Made by a program: the position numbers and the translations under genes
Assembly (NCBI GenBank): GCA_030655215.1
Contig: JAURVZ010000086.1
Coordinates: 1-64,000 of the forward strand
From: Pseudolabrys sp.
GTDB taxonomy: Bacteria > Pseudomonadota > Alphaproteobacteria > Rhizobiales > Xanthobacteraceae
Direction of reading: 5' to 3'
Length of the DNA stretch: 64,000 bases
The notes under the pieces: generated by a model
Database searches by the model: none
Seen by the model: the letters and a program-made list of their open reading frames with translations, nothing else
Told to the model about the DNA's origin: nothing
Shown: piece by piece, positions 7,284-16,626 of the stretch
Position numbering within the stretch: position 1 is the first letter of the stretch
Layout of the letters: each line of letters begins with the position of its first letter

Positions 7284-8528
7284 TTGCCGGACACAATGTC
7301 TGAAATAAGCTCATGCGAGGTCTGCGGCAGCGCAAGCCTCCGTCCGGCGATTAATCTCGGTCTTCATCCGATGTGCGACGATCTCGTCCCATTGGGAAAC
7401 GATTATGTCTGCAAAGAATATCCGATCGACATCGTATTCTGCGACACCTGCCGGACTGCGCATCAGCGCTTCCAGATTCCGAAACGCGAACTGTTTCCGT
7501 CCACGTATCACTACCGGTCTCGCCACACGGCCGACGTGCTGAACGGCATGAAGGATCTGGTCGCGGCCTGCGAGGTTTCGCTGGGCGACTTAAGAGGCAA
7601 GAAAATTCTGGATGTCGGCTGCAATGATGGCAGTCTGCTTGCCTTCTTCGCCGAGCGCGGAGCTATCCCATACGGCATCGAGCCAACAGGCGCCGCGGCG
7701 GATGCGGCTGCGCGCGGCTATGCGATCGTCAACGACTTTTTCTCGGAAAGCGTCGCCGCGAGTTTCGTCAGTGCGCACGGCCAGCCGGACATCATCACGT
7801 TCACGAACGTCTTTGCGCACATCGAGGATCTCCACGCAGTCATTCGCGCATTGAAAATCGCGGCTCACCCGGGAACGGCGATCGTCATCGAAAATCATTA
7901 TCTCGGCGCGATTCTCGACAAGAACCAGTTCGACACGTTCTATCATGAGCATCCACGGACCTACAGCTTTACGTCCTTCACGCATATCGCGAAGTCCCTC
8001 GGTATGCAGATCGTGGTGGCTGAGTTTCCGAAGCGCTACGGCGGCAACGTGCGCGTCATGCTCCGGGCGGCGAAGGAAACAGATGCTGTTCAGGCCAAGC
8101 TGAAAGAGATCGACGCGGCCGAGACGAGCTTTGGAGAGCGGTTGGATCAGCTTGCTGCCAAGGTCGACACATGGAAGGCGAACAAGCTCGATGAACTGAA
8201 AGTGGAAGTTGAGCGGCACGGACCGCTTGCAGCGAAGGCATTTCCGGGTCGCGCGGCTATTCCGATAAAGATGCTTGGGCTTTCGACGGGCACTGTGTCG
8301 GCGGCCTATGAGAAACCAGGATCGGCGAAGGTCGGCAATTACATTCCTGGAACGCGCATCCCGATCCGCTCGGATGACGATTTTTCGGCCGCGAAGTTTG
8401 GCGACGCACCTGTATTGAATATGGCGTGGCACATTGCCGACGAGATCAAATCTTACTTGCGCGAGCGGGGCTATTCCGGCCGGATCATTGATATTATTTC
8501 ACCGAACGATTTTCAAAAGCGAACCTGA
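7284..8528 (+). CDS. Sugar C-methyltransferase-like SAM enzyme
   Basis: A 414-residue class I SAM methyltransferase of the three-part Methyltransf_13/12/14 type used on nucleotide sugars. An N-terminal zinc-binding module carries CEVCG and CDTC pairs (residues about 10-55). The SAM domain has ILDVGCNDGSLLAFF (about 109-123). The C-terminal Rossmann-like lobe starts near residue 300. ENHYLG and YHEHPRTYS resemble the active-site Tyr/His/Glu region of TylC3/NovU C-methyltransferases. The TTG at 7284 is preceded by CAGGAGA. Such genes often follow rfbF-rfbG, where they methylate CDP-keto-sugars. With rfbG lost, the present substrate is unclear. Confidence 0.8.
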   Translation: MPDTMSEISSCEVCGSASLRPAINLGLHPMCDDLVPLGNDYVCKEYPIDIVFCDTCRTAHQRFQIPKRELFPSTYHYRSRHTADVLNGMKDLVAACEVSLGDLRGKKILDVGCNDGSLLAFFAERGAIPYGIEPTGAAADAAARGYAIVNDFFSESVAASFVSAHGQPDIITFTNVFAHIEDLHAVIRALKIAAHPGTAIVIENHYLGAILDKNQFDTFYHEHPRTYSFTSFTHIAKSLGMQIVVAEFPKRYGGNVRVMLRAAKETDAVQAKLKEIDAAETSFGERLDQLAAKVDTWKANKLDELKVEVERHGPLAAKAFPGRAAIPIKMLGLSTGTVSAAYEKPGSAKVGNYIPGTRIPIRSDDDFSAAKFGDAPVLNMAWHIADEIKSYLRERGYSGRIIDIISPNDFQKRT

Positions 8529-8668
8529 TGCGCTTCTCCAGAGCCGCGATATGAATGGGGCGCGCAGTCGCTGAAAGTTCTTTTGAGCAGTCGATAGTAG
8601 GCTCGCCGCGACCACTGCAGGAGCTTACCTTCGTCTCTTGAGCGACGGATGGACGGTTTCCGTCGGCA

Positions 8669-11167
8669 GTGAAAATAGTTGCATCCGTGGCGGTTCTGCT
8701 GGTATCGGGTGCGACAATTTGGCGGTCTCCTCACGGCCTTTCAGCCGTTCCTGCCGCGTGTCCAGATCAGGGTAATCATTTGAGCGTCAGACCCATCTCA
8801 GGCTTCGATGACAGGGTTGAGATCATCGTTCAGGTTGTGGCAACTAATCTCGCGGCCCTTCTTTACGCTGTGGTTGTTCTTCAGCTTCTTGGGCTGCCGT
8901 CCAGCGTCTACAAGCTCCTGATCTTTTCATCCATTCTCATCGTCCTGCCGGTTTGTTCGGCCGCGATCATTCGGGCCGTGCGGCGTGAACCTCGCGATGC
9001 GAGCGAGTTCACGGATGTGGCGATCATGGCGGGCGTCGCCGTTTCTGCCTGCTTGCTCGCTGCCATATCGGTCGTGGTCTGGCTGTTCAGAATCCCGGTC
9101 CCTGTATCAAACCTGATGATCCGGTCAGGCTTGGCGGTCGTTATCTGCGCGCATCTGGGATTTCTTGCAGCAGGTTGGTTCGCCGGTGCATCGACCCGGC
9201 ACCGGCTGACCTTGAGCATGACGCGTGGCTTGACGTTAGATGGCAGGGCGTCCGCATCGCTCGGATTCGTTCTGATCGTCTCGGTGGGAATGCTGCTGGC
9301 GTTTTACATCGGGATCGGAAATCCATTTATAAATTTGAGTCTCAATCTAGTCCTCGGGCTAAGTCCCAAGCCAAGCTGGGTCATTATCATTCTGTCGGCG
9401 GTGTTGGCTATCGGAGTGATATATGTTTGTTTCCGCCTGATATCGGCGAACGCGGCGGATCGGTCGGAGCGAGGCTTCTGGACACCTGCACGGGTCGCGT
9501 TGGTTTCGGTTATCGTTGCCGTTCCATATTTTTACTTCGACTACAAATTCAACACCGATGTTCTGCACTTTCTGACCAACGCCGGACCAGCATCTCAGAT
9601 TATTCTTGCCGACACCGTTGCGATGGTGACGGCCTTCTCACAGTACGGGCCCGGTCCGATGGTTTTGACCTGGCTGACGTTTTTGGCCACGTCGCCGTCC
9701 TTTCACGCCGCGAACATCGTATCCCAGCTTCATTCGCTTGCATTCTACTGCGTCGTCCTGCTGTGCCTGTTTCGGATGACGCCTTATCGAACTGCCGCGA
9801 TGCTGCTTGGTTTTTTCGCGATTGGCGTTCTTATGGCGGGATGGGGCGGCGGAAACGGAAGTTTGAACAGCGTTCCTTCATCGATGGGCATGCGCTATTT
9901 GCCGAACGCTATGCTCGTTCTGGCAATCTCATATTTGCCGGCCAAACGCACTCTCTCGGCGTTTGTATTTCTTGCAATGGTTCTCGCCGGGCTCTGGAGC
10001 TTTGAAACCCTGGCAGGTTCGGTCGCTATCCTCGGAATCTTCATTCTCATTTCTTCAGTACGCGAAAGAGATGTGGTCGGCTTTTTCCGAAACTTGCTGT
10101 TCGGCATTCTCGGGCCCACCGTCGCTGCGGTGCTTCTGACCAGTGCAGCCACGCTGCTGTGGTCGGGACAGTTTCCGGATTATCTTGCCTATTTGCAGTT
10201 CGCACTCGTCTACAACATGACGTCCGAATTCTGGTCACTGGATGCGACCGGCACTTTTCTCGGATGGATACCGGTCGCGGCGGCCGTCATGGCCGTGCTG
10301 ACGCTGGCATGGTTGTCCGCAATCGGCGGCCCCAGCGATCGCGCTTCGCCGTTCGATATTTACGTTCTTATCTATCGCTTTGTCCCGATGGCTGCGCTGA
10401 CTGGATTCATGAGCAGCTATTTCGCCGGGCGGTCGGTCGACTTCACATTGATTATTTCTTTCCTGCCGTTCAGCGTCCTCGTCATCCCGACGATATTGGC
10501 GGTGTTCCACGAAGCGAAGCCGGACAGGGCGTCTTGGGGCAGGGCGCCATCCATCCAGCTTGCTGCCGTACTGGCGCTCGTGGTGTTTCTCGCATTGTCG
10601 TTTTCGTTTTCCGCGATGTATCGGAAGAATGCGCCTTATGCGACGGCGATATCGGAGTGCTTGTATAACTGGAACTGCACGCCGTTCGGTCTGGCTTCCG
10701 CAACAGCGCAAAGATATGCGCTGCGACCCATCCTGGATCAGGCAGCCAACCCAAATTTTTACGAGACAACGGGATTTACCAAGGATGCGCTCGGCCTGAT
10801 CGAACGCTATGCGTCCGATCGCCGTGAAATCCCGCTGTTCTTAGGCGTTCATCCGACATCCATTTGGAGCATTCACACCAACGCCGTCCTGGTTCTGGCA
10901 AGAAAAGGCCACCGCTGGCCAATTTCCTTCGTACTGAGCGACGAAATCAATCCCAAGCTGCGTCAAGCGATCGCCAGCGCGGACGTCAAGCTTCAGGAGG
11001 GCGAGGTGGTTTTCATCCGCACCGACGAGAGCAAGCTCGGGCTGCTGGAGGCGGCTATCGTGGCCAGGATCCGGTCAAGCGTCCGGCTATGCCCATTGCC
11101 GCCTTCGAGTGGTATGGTGACGGCCTATCGGGCGACGCTTTCGCAACAATGCGAACGGGGCACGTAG
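8669..11167 (+). CDS. Very large polytopic membrane protein (GT-C-like, unknown)
   Basis: An 832-residue protein with roughly fifteen or more hydrophobic segments up to about residue 650, then a soluble tail of about 180 residues. The general plan (many membrane segments, acidic loop residues such as FYFDYKFNTDVLHF, C-terminal periplasmic domain) fits GT-C type lipid-linked glycosyltransferases, but no diagnostic motif was found. It is followed after 9 bases by a second protein of similar design (11177). The start is uncertain: the GTG at 8669 lacks a ribosome site, while the in-frame TTG at 8780 has AGGG 7 bases upstream and removes 37 residues. Its place in the locus suggests polysaccharide assembly or modification. 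Confidence 0.55.
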   Translation: MKIVASVAVLLVSGATIWRSPHGLSAVPAACPDQGNHLSVRPISGFDDRVEIIVQVVATNLAALLYAVVVLQLLGLPSSVYKLLIFSSILIVLPVCSAAIIRAVRREPRDASEFTDVAIMAGVAVSACLLAAISVVVWLFRIPVPVSNLMIRSGLAVVICAHLGFLAAGWFAGASTRHRLTLSMTRGLTLDGRASASLGFVLIVSVGMLLAFYIGIGNPFINLSLNLVLGLSPKPSWVIIILSAVLAIGVIYVCFRLISANAADRSERGFWTPARVALVSVIVAVPYFYFDYKFNTDVLHFLTNAGPASQIILADTVAMVTAFSQYGPGPMVLTWLTFLATSPSFHAANIVSQLHSLAFYCVVLLCLFRMTPYRTAAMLLGFFAIGVLMAGWGGGNGSLNSVPSSMGMRYLPNAMLVLAISYLPAKRTLSAFVFLAMVLAGLWSFETLAGSVAILGIFILISSVRERDVVGFFRNLLFGILGPTVAAVLLTSAATLLWSGQFPDYLAYLQFALVYNMTSEFWSLDATGTFLGWIPVAAAVMAVLTLAWLSAIGGPSDRASPFDIYVLIYRFVPMAALTGFMSSYFAGRSVDFTLIISFLPFSVLVIPTILAVFHEAKPDRASWGRAPSIQLAAVLALVVFLALSFSFSAMYRKNAPYATAISECLYNWNCTPFGLASATAQRYALRPILDQAANPNFYETTGFTKDALGLIERYASDRREIPLFLGVHPTSIWSIHTNAVLVLARKGHRWPISFVLSDEINPKLRQAIASADVKLQEGEVVFIRTDESKLGLLEAAIVARIRSSVRLCPLPPSSGMVTAYRATLSQQCERGT

Positions 11168-11176
11168 CGTGCGCGA

Positions 11177-13162
11177 GTGTCCGCGCCCGATCGTAGTTCG
11201 CTATGGACCACATTGGGCTGTTCAACCGCAATGACATTTGGATCGGACCTTCAGGGAGCCAACGGTACACTCAAGGTTCAGCCGGCCTCTCGCGGAGTGC
11301 GCGTCGGTCTTGTCGTCGGCACGGCGGTATGCGTAGGCCTCGCCGGTGCGTTGCCGCATTTGTTCTTTTCGTTCGATACCGGAAAACTCAACTTTTTCGA
11401 AAACGCGTGGGATGAGTCGTTCTATGCCCTTGTAATGAGCGGCAAGGTCGCGAGTTGGAACGATTATCCGATCAGGGTGCTTGAACAGCTGTTTTTGGTC
11501 GCGACAAACGGTCCGAATTTCATTTCCGCGCTGCTGTCGGACATGATCTGGCCGGCCGCGGTCGTCATGGCGGCCGGATTTCTGGCGCTGACTATTGTTC
11601 GAGGTTGGGTCGCCGTTGTGCCGGCTCTCTTTTGCATCATCTTCGCCAGTGATATTTTTGCGTTCAACTCCTCAATTATTCACCCGTCGTTCCTCACCAT
11701 TTCCGGCGCGCTTAAACTGCTCAGCGTCGATGTCAGAAAATTGTTTTCGGATTCGTTCGTACCGTTTCTTTATCTGTACAGAACGCCCGAGCCTCAACTC
11801 AGCTTGCCGTTCTTTTTTCTATATTTCGCGCTGATCATACGGTTTTTTCGCCAAGGCAATCTCAAATTAAAAGACTGGATTTTGCTATCGTGCGGCGCGC
11901 TCATCTGCGTCCTGATCTATCCCTTTTTTGCGACGGCGAGTCTTATCCTTGGCGGACTGTGTGCGGTGGCTTTGCTGCTAGCCCGGCGAGGCAGGGCGGG
12001 TTTCGGCGTGTTGGGCATTACGGCGATCTGCGCTGTTCTTTTTGCATTTCTGCTCATGAGATCGCACTCGGGCGAAGCCAGCGCGACACGGTTTGCGTCG
12101 TCCCTGCCGATGCTCGCGCCGTCGCTCATCTACAGCCTCATATTGCTGCCGGCGTTTGCCTGGCATTTCCGTCACAAGTTGGGGCGAGATGCGGAATTGC
12201 ATTTCGCGCTGTTGTGTTACCTCGTGCCGTTCGCAACTTTGAACCAGCAGATCGTCACCGGAATGATGTTTCAGACGGTGAACTGGGAGCGTTATATAAA
12301 TTATCCCTGCTTAGTGGTCGCGACCGTCATTCTGGTTGGTCGCGCCGACTGGTCTCGATTGGCATTATGGAAGCCGCGCGTGGCCGGGTATGTGGTGCGC
12401 GGGCAATCAAGCGTGTTCGGCATCCGTACACCGTTGGCTGGCGCGGCGATCCTTATGGGTCTGCTGGCGTTGTTTCTGTACCGTGCGCAACTCAACAGCT
12501 ATCGGCAGTTCGCATACTACAATCTGGTCACCCTTGCTTACGCGAACTCCGTGGACCAATATTTTTCCGGAGCGCCAAACGCGCCTCGCCGTGTGACGCT
12601 GGACAATGCCAGCTACGATGCTCCTGTGCGCGTCCGGCTGCGAACACCCGATGTGTCATTTCAAGGCTATGTGGATATCGTCGCCGCCTTGAAGACGCCG
12701 GATATCAAAATGGGTGCCCCGGCTTCTGCGCCGTCATCCATTCACCGGGAGTGGGGTTTTGAGCATGCGGCGCGGCTTGGACTTTCGCGGGCCCAGTATG
12801 AAGCAAAGCTGATCGCGGAGATCGACAGTGGCGCGTGCTGGCCCGAACTCATGTTCCATTTCTCATTCCTCGAATGCGCGCCTTATGTGTCCGACTTCCG
12901 GACCTACTTTCCTGCGAAGCTGAAGCAGTCCGTGTCCTCTATCGGTGATGGCTACCAGCGATATCTGCTTGCCCGCGGTGCGCGGCATGACGCGGCCGAT
13001 GACGCTCTGGTGCTGTCGATGGTGGCTTTGCCTGGAGACGGAGCACAGTCGTCCTGGACGCAAAAGCCGGCTGGTGAGATCCAGGTGGCCACCAAGGCGA
13101 AGGGTTTTGCGCCGAACCTGGCGGTCAAGCTGTACGCGTACTGGCAAAGCGCCAGGCGCTGA
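11177..13162 (+). CDS. Large polytopic membrane protein (GT-C-like, unknown)
   Basis: A 661-residue protein with about ten to twelve membrane segments between residues 45 and 440, then a soluble C-terminal domain of about 200 residues. An acidic first loop (FFENAWDESFYALVMSG) after the first segment resembles the catalytic D/E loop of GT-C glycosyltransferases; this is inference. It directly follows the 832-residue membrane protein and ends the first half of the locus. The GTG at 11177 is the longest start; an ATG at 11231 is an alternative. No close family was recognised. Confidence 0.55.
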   Translation: MSAPDRSSLWTTLGCSTAMTFGSDLQGANGTLKVQPASRGVRVGLVVGTAVCVGLAGALPHLFFSFDTGKLNFFENAWDESFYALVMSGKVASWNDYPIRVLEQLFLVATNGPNFISALLSDMIWPAAVVMAAGFLALTIVRGWVAVVPALFCIIFASDIFAFNSSIIHPSFLTISGALKLLSVDVRKLFSDSFVPFLYLYRTPEPQLSLPFFFLYFALIIRFFRQGNLKLKDWILLSCGALICVLIYPFFATASLILGGLCAVALLLARRGRAGFGVLGITAICAVLFAFLLMRSHSGEASATRFASSLPMLAPSLIYSLILLPAFAWHFRHKLGRDAELHFALLCYLVPFATLNQQIVTGMMFQTVNWERYINYPCLVVATVILVGRADWSRLALWKPRVAGYVVRGQSSVFGIRTPLAGAAILMGLLALFLYRAQLNSYRQFAYYNLVTLAYANSVDQYFSGAPNAPRRVTLDNASYDAPVRVRLRTPDVSFQGYVDIVAALKTPDIKMGAPASAPSSIHREWGFEHAARLGLSRAQYEAKLIAEIDSGACWPELMFHFSFLECAPYVSDFRTYFPAKLKQSVSSIGDGYQRYLLARGARHDAADDALVLSMVALPGDGAQSSWTQKPAGEIQVATKAKGFAPNLAVKLYAYWQSARR

Positions 13163-13276
13163 CGAGACATTGTCAGGCGGCGACGAATGGAACAGAACTG
13201 ATGGACGCAGTTGCCGGACGAAGAAATTCTTATTTTAAATCAGTGACTTATAGGTTTTCAAAGAAATCTTTTGCGC

Positions 13277-13315
13277 TTGACGTTCACGCAATGAACGGGT
13301 TATGACCCGGGTTCA
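13277..13315 (+). promoter_or_regulatory. Promoter with CGTTCA-N5-TGAACG operator (copy 2)
   Basis: TTGACG at 13277-13282 and a -10 candidate TATGAC at 13301-13306 enclose the dyad CGTTCA-CGCAA-TGAACG (13281-13297). Dyad arms, spacer length and overlap with the -35 are identical to the element at 4407-4440. The right half-site also forms a second dyad with GTTCA at 13311-13315 around GGGT-TATG-ACCC. It drives the winged-helix gene at 13336. Confidence 0.65.
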
Positions 13316-13335
13316 CGAATTCAACGAGGCGTATC

Positions 13336-13965
13336 TTGGCGACCAACAGTGGCGAGCATGACAGGATTGTCCTCAACCTGCTCAATACCGTTGAGGATGG
13401 GGCGACGTCGCAGCGCCACATTGCAGAGGAGCTCGGGATCGCTCTCGGGCTTGTAAACGCCTACCTCAAGCGTTGCGTCAAAAAGGGGCTGGTCAAGGTA
13501 AACGAGGTGCCGGCCCGCCGCTATGCGTACTTTTTGACACCCTCCGGGTTTGCGGAAAAGTCACGTCTCACGGCTGAATACCTGTCTTCATCGTTTTCCT
13601 TTTTCAGGCAGGCGCGATCGGATTGCACCGCAGTTTTCGAGTTTGCTCACCTGAGAAACTTCGAAAACCTCGTTCTCGCCGGCAAGTCCGATATCGCCGA
13701 AATCGCCATTCTGTCGGCCACCGAAATCGGCGTGTCGATTGCCGGCATTGTCGACCGGGATGCCGACACCGCGCCGTTGATCGGCAGGAAAGTCGTTGCT
13801 GCCTACGATCTGCTCGCGCTGCCGTTCGATGCGGTGGTTCTTACCGACATGCGCCATACGCAGCGATCGTTTGATGAGGCTGTCAATCTGGTCGGCGCGG
13901 ATCGCGTGCTCGTTCCGAAGCTGCTTCGATTGAACATCGGCGCAGGTCAGGAGGGCAACCGATGA
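13336..13965 (+). CDS. Winged-helix regulator of EPS-locus type with extra domain
   Basis: A 209-residue protein. Residues 5-75 form a MarR-like winged helix (SQRHIAEELGIALGLVNAYL, KKGLV, YFLTPSGFAEKSRL), as in the MarR-like regulators found in polysaccharide loci. Residues about 95-200 look like a Rossmann-type alpha/beta module (NLVLAGKSDIAEIAIL, GIVDRD, DAVVLTD). The TTG at 13336 has GAGG about 6 bases upstream. Its stop overlaps the start of the truncated NusG gene (ATGA). The pair winged-helix plus NusG-like heads the second half of the locus. Self-regulation through the CGTTCA dyad is plausible but unproven. Confidence 0.72.
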   Translation: MATNSGEHDRIVLNLLNTVEDGATSQRHIAEELGIALGLVNAYLKRCVKKGLVKVNEVPARRYAYFLTPSGFAEKSRLTAEYLSSSFSFFRQARSDCTAVFEFAHLRNFENLVLAGKSDIAEIAILSATEIGVSIAGIVDRDADTAPLIGRKVVAAYDLLALPFDAVVLTDMRHTQRSFDEAVNLVGADRVLVPKLLRLNIGAGQEGNR

Positions 13966-14180
13966 CCAAAGCCGACCACAGCGTGGGTATCGAAATTTAT
14001 CTGCCGCGGTATCTAGAGCGCCGCAGCCACACCCGCGAGATTAACAGGGTCGCGGCGCTGCTGTTCCCGCGCAATCTGTTCGACGGGCTGGATGATCGCG
14101 ATAGCATCGCCATTCTGCTCGACTTGCTTGGAAGGAAGGTCCGCGTTTCGATCAATGCGGAAATGGTCTCGACCGCCTGA
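13962..14180 (+). pseudogene. Internally deleted NusG/RfaH paralogue (72 residues)
   Basis: An open frame of 72 residues, translationally coupled to the upstream gene (ATGA overlap). It aligns with the NusG-like protein at 4501 in three blocks: the start (MTKADHS against MTDVGHS), YLPRYLERRSHTR...LLFPRNLF (against YLPRYHKKRRHAR...LFPRYMF), and the end (ILLDLLGRKVRV against ILLDLLCRKVRV). Two in-frame gaps remove the first strand and helix of NGN and about 80 residues covering the rest of NGN and the first half of KOW. It cannot form a normal NusG. It may be a decaying gene, but the intact frame, start and stop allow a small regulatory product. Confidence 0.75.
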
Positions 14181-14297
14181 CGGGCGGGCGGCGTGCGGAC
14201 ATTCGTGCGCGATTCTGCTTGCGTGTCTGGTGGCATCGAGTCACCCGGGCTGCGGTAGCTTGGGTTGATACATGGTGCAATTTTGAAGGTGTCGAAG

Positions 14298-15236
14298 ATG
14301 ACTGCATTTGCCCTGATAGGAGCTGCCGGATACGTCGCGCCACGCCACATGAAGGCGATGCAGGCGGTGAATGGCGATCTCAAGGTTGCTTACGATCCGA
14401 ACGATTCCGTGGGGATCATCGATAGCAATTTCCCGGATGCGCATTTCTTCACCGAGTTCGAACGGTTCGACCGGCATCTCGACAAGCTCCGGCGTCGCGG
14501 CGAGAAAATCGATTACGTTTCAATCTGTTCGCCCAATCACCTGCATGACGCGCACTGCCGCTTTGCCCTCCGCTCCGGCGCGGATGCGATCTGTGAGAAG
14601 CCGCTGGTTCTCAATACCTGGAACATCGACGGTCTTGCTGAGATCGAGCGCGACACCGGCCACCGGATTTCCACGATTCTCCAGCTGCGTCTTCACCCGG
14701 CGATCATTGCTCTGCGCGAGCGCTTCGCGAACAGCACCAAGCGGCACAAGGTCGATTTGACTTACATTACGTCTCGGGGCCGGTGGTATCACGCGTCCTG
14801 GAAGGGCGAGGATGCGAAGTCCGGTGGCGTTGCCACCAACATCGGCGTGCACTTCTTCGATATGCTGGGTTTCGTGTTCGGGCCGGTGAAGCGGAACGAA
14901 GCGCATCTTCGTGAACCCGAGCGCGCCGCAGGATTTCTCGAATGCGCGAACGCCGACATCAGCTGGTTTCTCTCGGTCGACCGCAACGATCTGCCCGCGG
15001 ACGTGCAGGGCAAGAAAACGACATTTCGGTCGATCACCGTCGATGGCGAGGAAATCGAGTTCTCGGAAGGCTTCACCGACCTTCATACCAGAAGCTATGA
15101 AGAGATCTTGGCAGGGCGCGGCTTCGGCATCGACGAAGTTCGTACGTCCATCGAGATCGTTTCCAATTTCAGAAACGCGCCCCTGACAGCGGGGCGGGAG
15201 TGGCGGCATCCGTCCGTACGAGGCGGCTCGAAATGA
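14298..15236 (+). CDS. wbpB: WbpB-like UDP-N-acetylglucosaminuronate 3-dehydrogenase
   Basis: A 312-residue Gfo/Idh/MocA oxidoreductase. The N-terminal Rossmann fold has [14 protein letters not shown] and the catalytic EKPLVL lysine motif. [34 protein letters not shown] and [13 protein letters not shown] are specific to WbpB/WlbA, which oxidise C3 of UDP-GlcNAcA with NAD. The ATG at 14298 has AAGGTG 6 bases upstream. Its stop overlaps the start of the acetyltransferase (ATGA). Together with wbpE (5121), wbpD (15233) and wbpI (27246) it forms the UDP-ManNAc3NAcA-type pathway. Confidence 0.9.
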   Translation: MTAFALIGAAGYVAPRHMKAMQAVNGDLKVAYDPNDSVGIIDSNFPDAHFFTEFERFDRHLDKLRRRGEKIDYVSICSPNHLHDAHCRFALRSGADAICEKPLVLNTWNIDGLAEIERDTGHRISTILQLRLHPAIIALRERFANSTKRHKVDLTYITSRGRWYHASWKGEDAKSGGVATNIGVHFFDMLGFVFGPVKRNEAHLREPERAAGFLECANADISWFLSVDRNDLPADVQGKKTTFRSITVDGEEIEFSEGFTDLHTRSYEEILAGRGFGIDEVRTSIEIVSNFRNAPLTAGREWRHPSVRGGSK

Positions 15237-15829
15237 GCGAGATGCGGGAAGATCCGCGCTTTCCCGGTGCGCTGATTCATGTGTCCAGTTATGTGGACGA
15301 GGGCGCCAGCATTGGGCGCGGCACCAAGATCTGGCACTTCTGCCATATCCTTGCCGGCACCACGATCGGAACGGATTGCTCGATCGGCCAGAACGCCATG
15401 ATCGGACCGCGCGTTAAGGTCGGAAACGGCTGCAAGATTCAGAACAACGTGTCTCTGTATGACGGCGTCGAATTGGCTGATGACGTATTCTGTGGCCCGA
15501 GCTGCGTTTTCACGAATGTCACGAACCCGCGCGCCGGTGTCAGCAGAAAAGACGAATTCCGCACGACGCCCATCGGGCGAGGCGTCAGCATCGGCGCCAA
15601 CGCGACCATCGTCTGCGGCCATGCGCTTGGGGAGTACTGCTTTATCGGAGCGGGCGCAGTTGTGACAAAGGACATTCCCGCGTTTGCGCTAATGGCCGGA
15701 AATCCTGCGCGGCGGATCGGCTGGATGAGCAGAGCGGGTGAAAAGTTGGGTGCAGATTTCGTGTGCGGACGTACCGGCGAGCAGTATGCCGTCGAGGGTG
15801 ACAAACTATTGAGGAAGTCTGCGTCATGA
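15233..15829 (+). CDS. wbpD: WbpD-like 3-amino-sugar N-acetyltransferase
   Basis: A 198-residue left-handed beta-helix enzyme with hexapeptide repeats from about residue 20 ([32 protein letters not shown]) to 165. [29 protein letters not shown] and [14 protein letters not shown] are landmarks of WbpD/WlbB, which acetylate the 3-amino group of UDP-GlcNAc3NA. The ATG at 15233 overlaps the upstream stop; its own stop overlaps the permease start. So wbpB, wbpD and wzm are tightly coupled. Confidence 0.9.
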   Translation: MSEMREDPRFPGALIHVSSYVDEGASIGRGTKIWHFCHILAGTTIGTDCSIGQNAMIGPRVKVGNGCKIQNNVSLYDGVELADDVFCGPSCVFTNVTNPRAGVSRKDEFRTTPIGRGVSIGANATIVCGHALGEYCFIGAGAVVTKDIPAFALMAGNPARRIGWMSRAGEKLGADFVCGRTGEQYAVEGDKLLRKSAS

Positions 15830-16626
15830 CGCAAGGCGTCAAAAATACAGTTGCGATGTTTTATGCCAAGCGGGAGATTTTGGGACGCACGGCGATTGTC
15901 GAGTTGCGCCGGCGATACGCTGGATCGGTGATCGGGCTTGCCTGGGTCTTCCTTGGCCCGGCGATCTTGATGGCAATCTACGCTCTAATCTATGGCGTCG
16001 TGTTCAAGCTGAAGCCCCAAGAGTTCAGTTCGCAAGAGTACATTGTCTATATTCTGGCAGGTCTCGTGCCTTTTCTGGGATTTAGCGAAGGATTGACGAG
16101 CGGTTCTGGATCGCTGGTCGCGCAACGCGACGTTTTGCTGAGTTCGATTTTTCCAGCAGAATTGGTTCCGTTGAGGGCCGTTCTTGTGGCATTTTTCGCG
16201 CCGGTGATGGGTCTCGTAATATTGCTCCTTGCAGATGCCATGGTCGGTCATTTTTCATTCTGGAGCTTTTTGGTGCCGATCTTCATCGGACTGCTCCTGC
16301 TTTTTCTGTTCGGCGTTGTTTGGATTCTTTCTTTGCTGAACCTTGTACTGAGGGATATTCAGCAAGTTATCTCGTACGTGACGATGGTGGCGCTTATTGC
16401 AAGCCCAATCGCTTACACGCCGTCCATGCTGCCGCCGGGTTTTTCGGTCCTCATTTGGTTAAATCCACTTTCCTATTTCGTGATCGCGATTCAGGAACTC
16501 GTTGTGTTTGACCGATTTCCTCCTCTGGTCGTGGTGATCGGCTGCCTGGTTCTCGGCGTAGGCAGTTTCATAAGCGGCCTCTACGTCTTCCTTCGCGCCA
16601 AGACGGTGTTCTTTGACTATGCTTGA
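15826..16626 (+). CDS. wzm: O-polysaccharide ABC exporter, permease (Wzm)
   Basis: A 266-residue ABC-2 type permease with six membrane segments. [18 protein letters not shown] near residue 25 is the amphipathic interface region typical of Wzm/RfbD/TagG permeases. It pairs with the ATPase encoded immediately downstream, whose start overlaps the end of this gene, to move lipid-linked polysaccharide across the inner membrane. The start overlaps the wbpD stop. Confidence 0.92.
   Translation: MTQGVKNTVAMFYAKREILGRTAIVELRRRYAGSVIGLAWVFLGPAILMAIYALIYGVVFKLKPQEFSSQEYIVYILAGLVPFLGFSEGLTSGSGSLVAQRDVLLSSIFPAELVPLRAVLVAFFAPVMGLVILLLADAMVGHFSFWSFLVPIFIGLLLLFLFGVVWILSLLNLVLRDIQQVISYVTMVALIASPIAYTPSMLPPGFSVLIWLNPLSYFVIAIQELVVFDRFPPLVVVIGCLVLGVGSFISGLYVFLRAKTVFFDYA

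Noticed and set aside
8529-8668. Possible gene remnant between the methyltransferase and the first giant membrane protein
   Set aside because: All frames were read and no recognisable motif was found, unlike the rfbG and methyltransferase scars.
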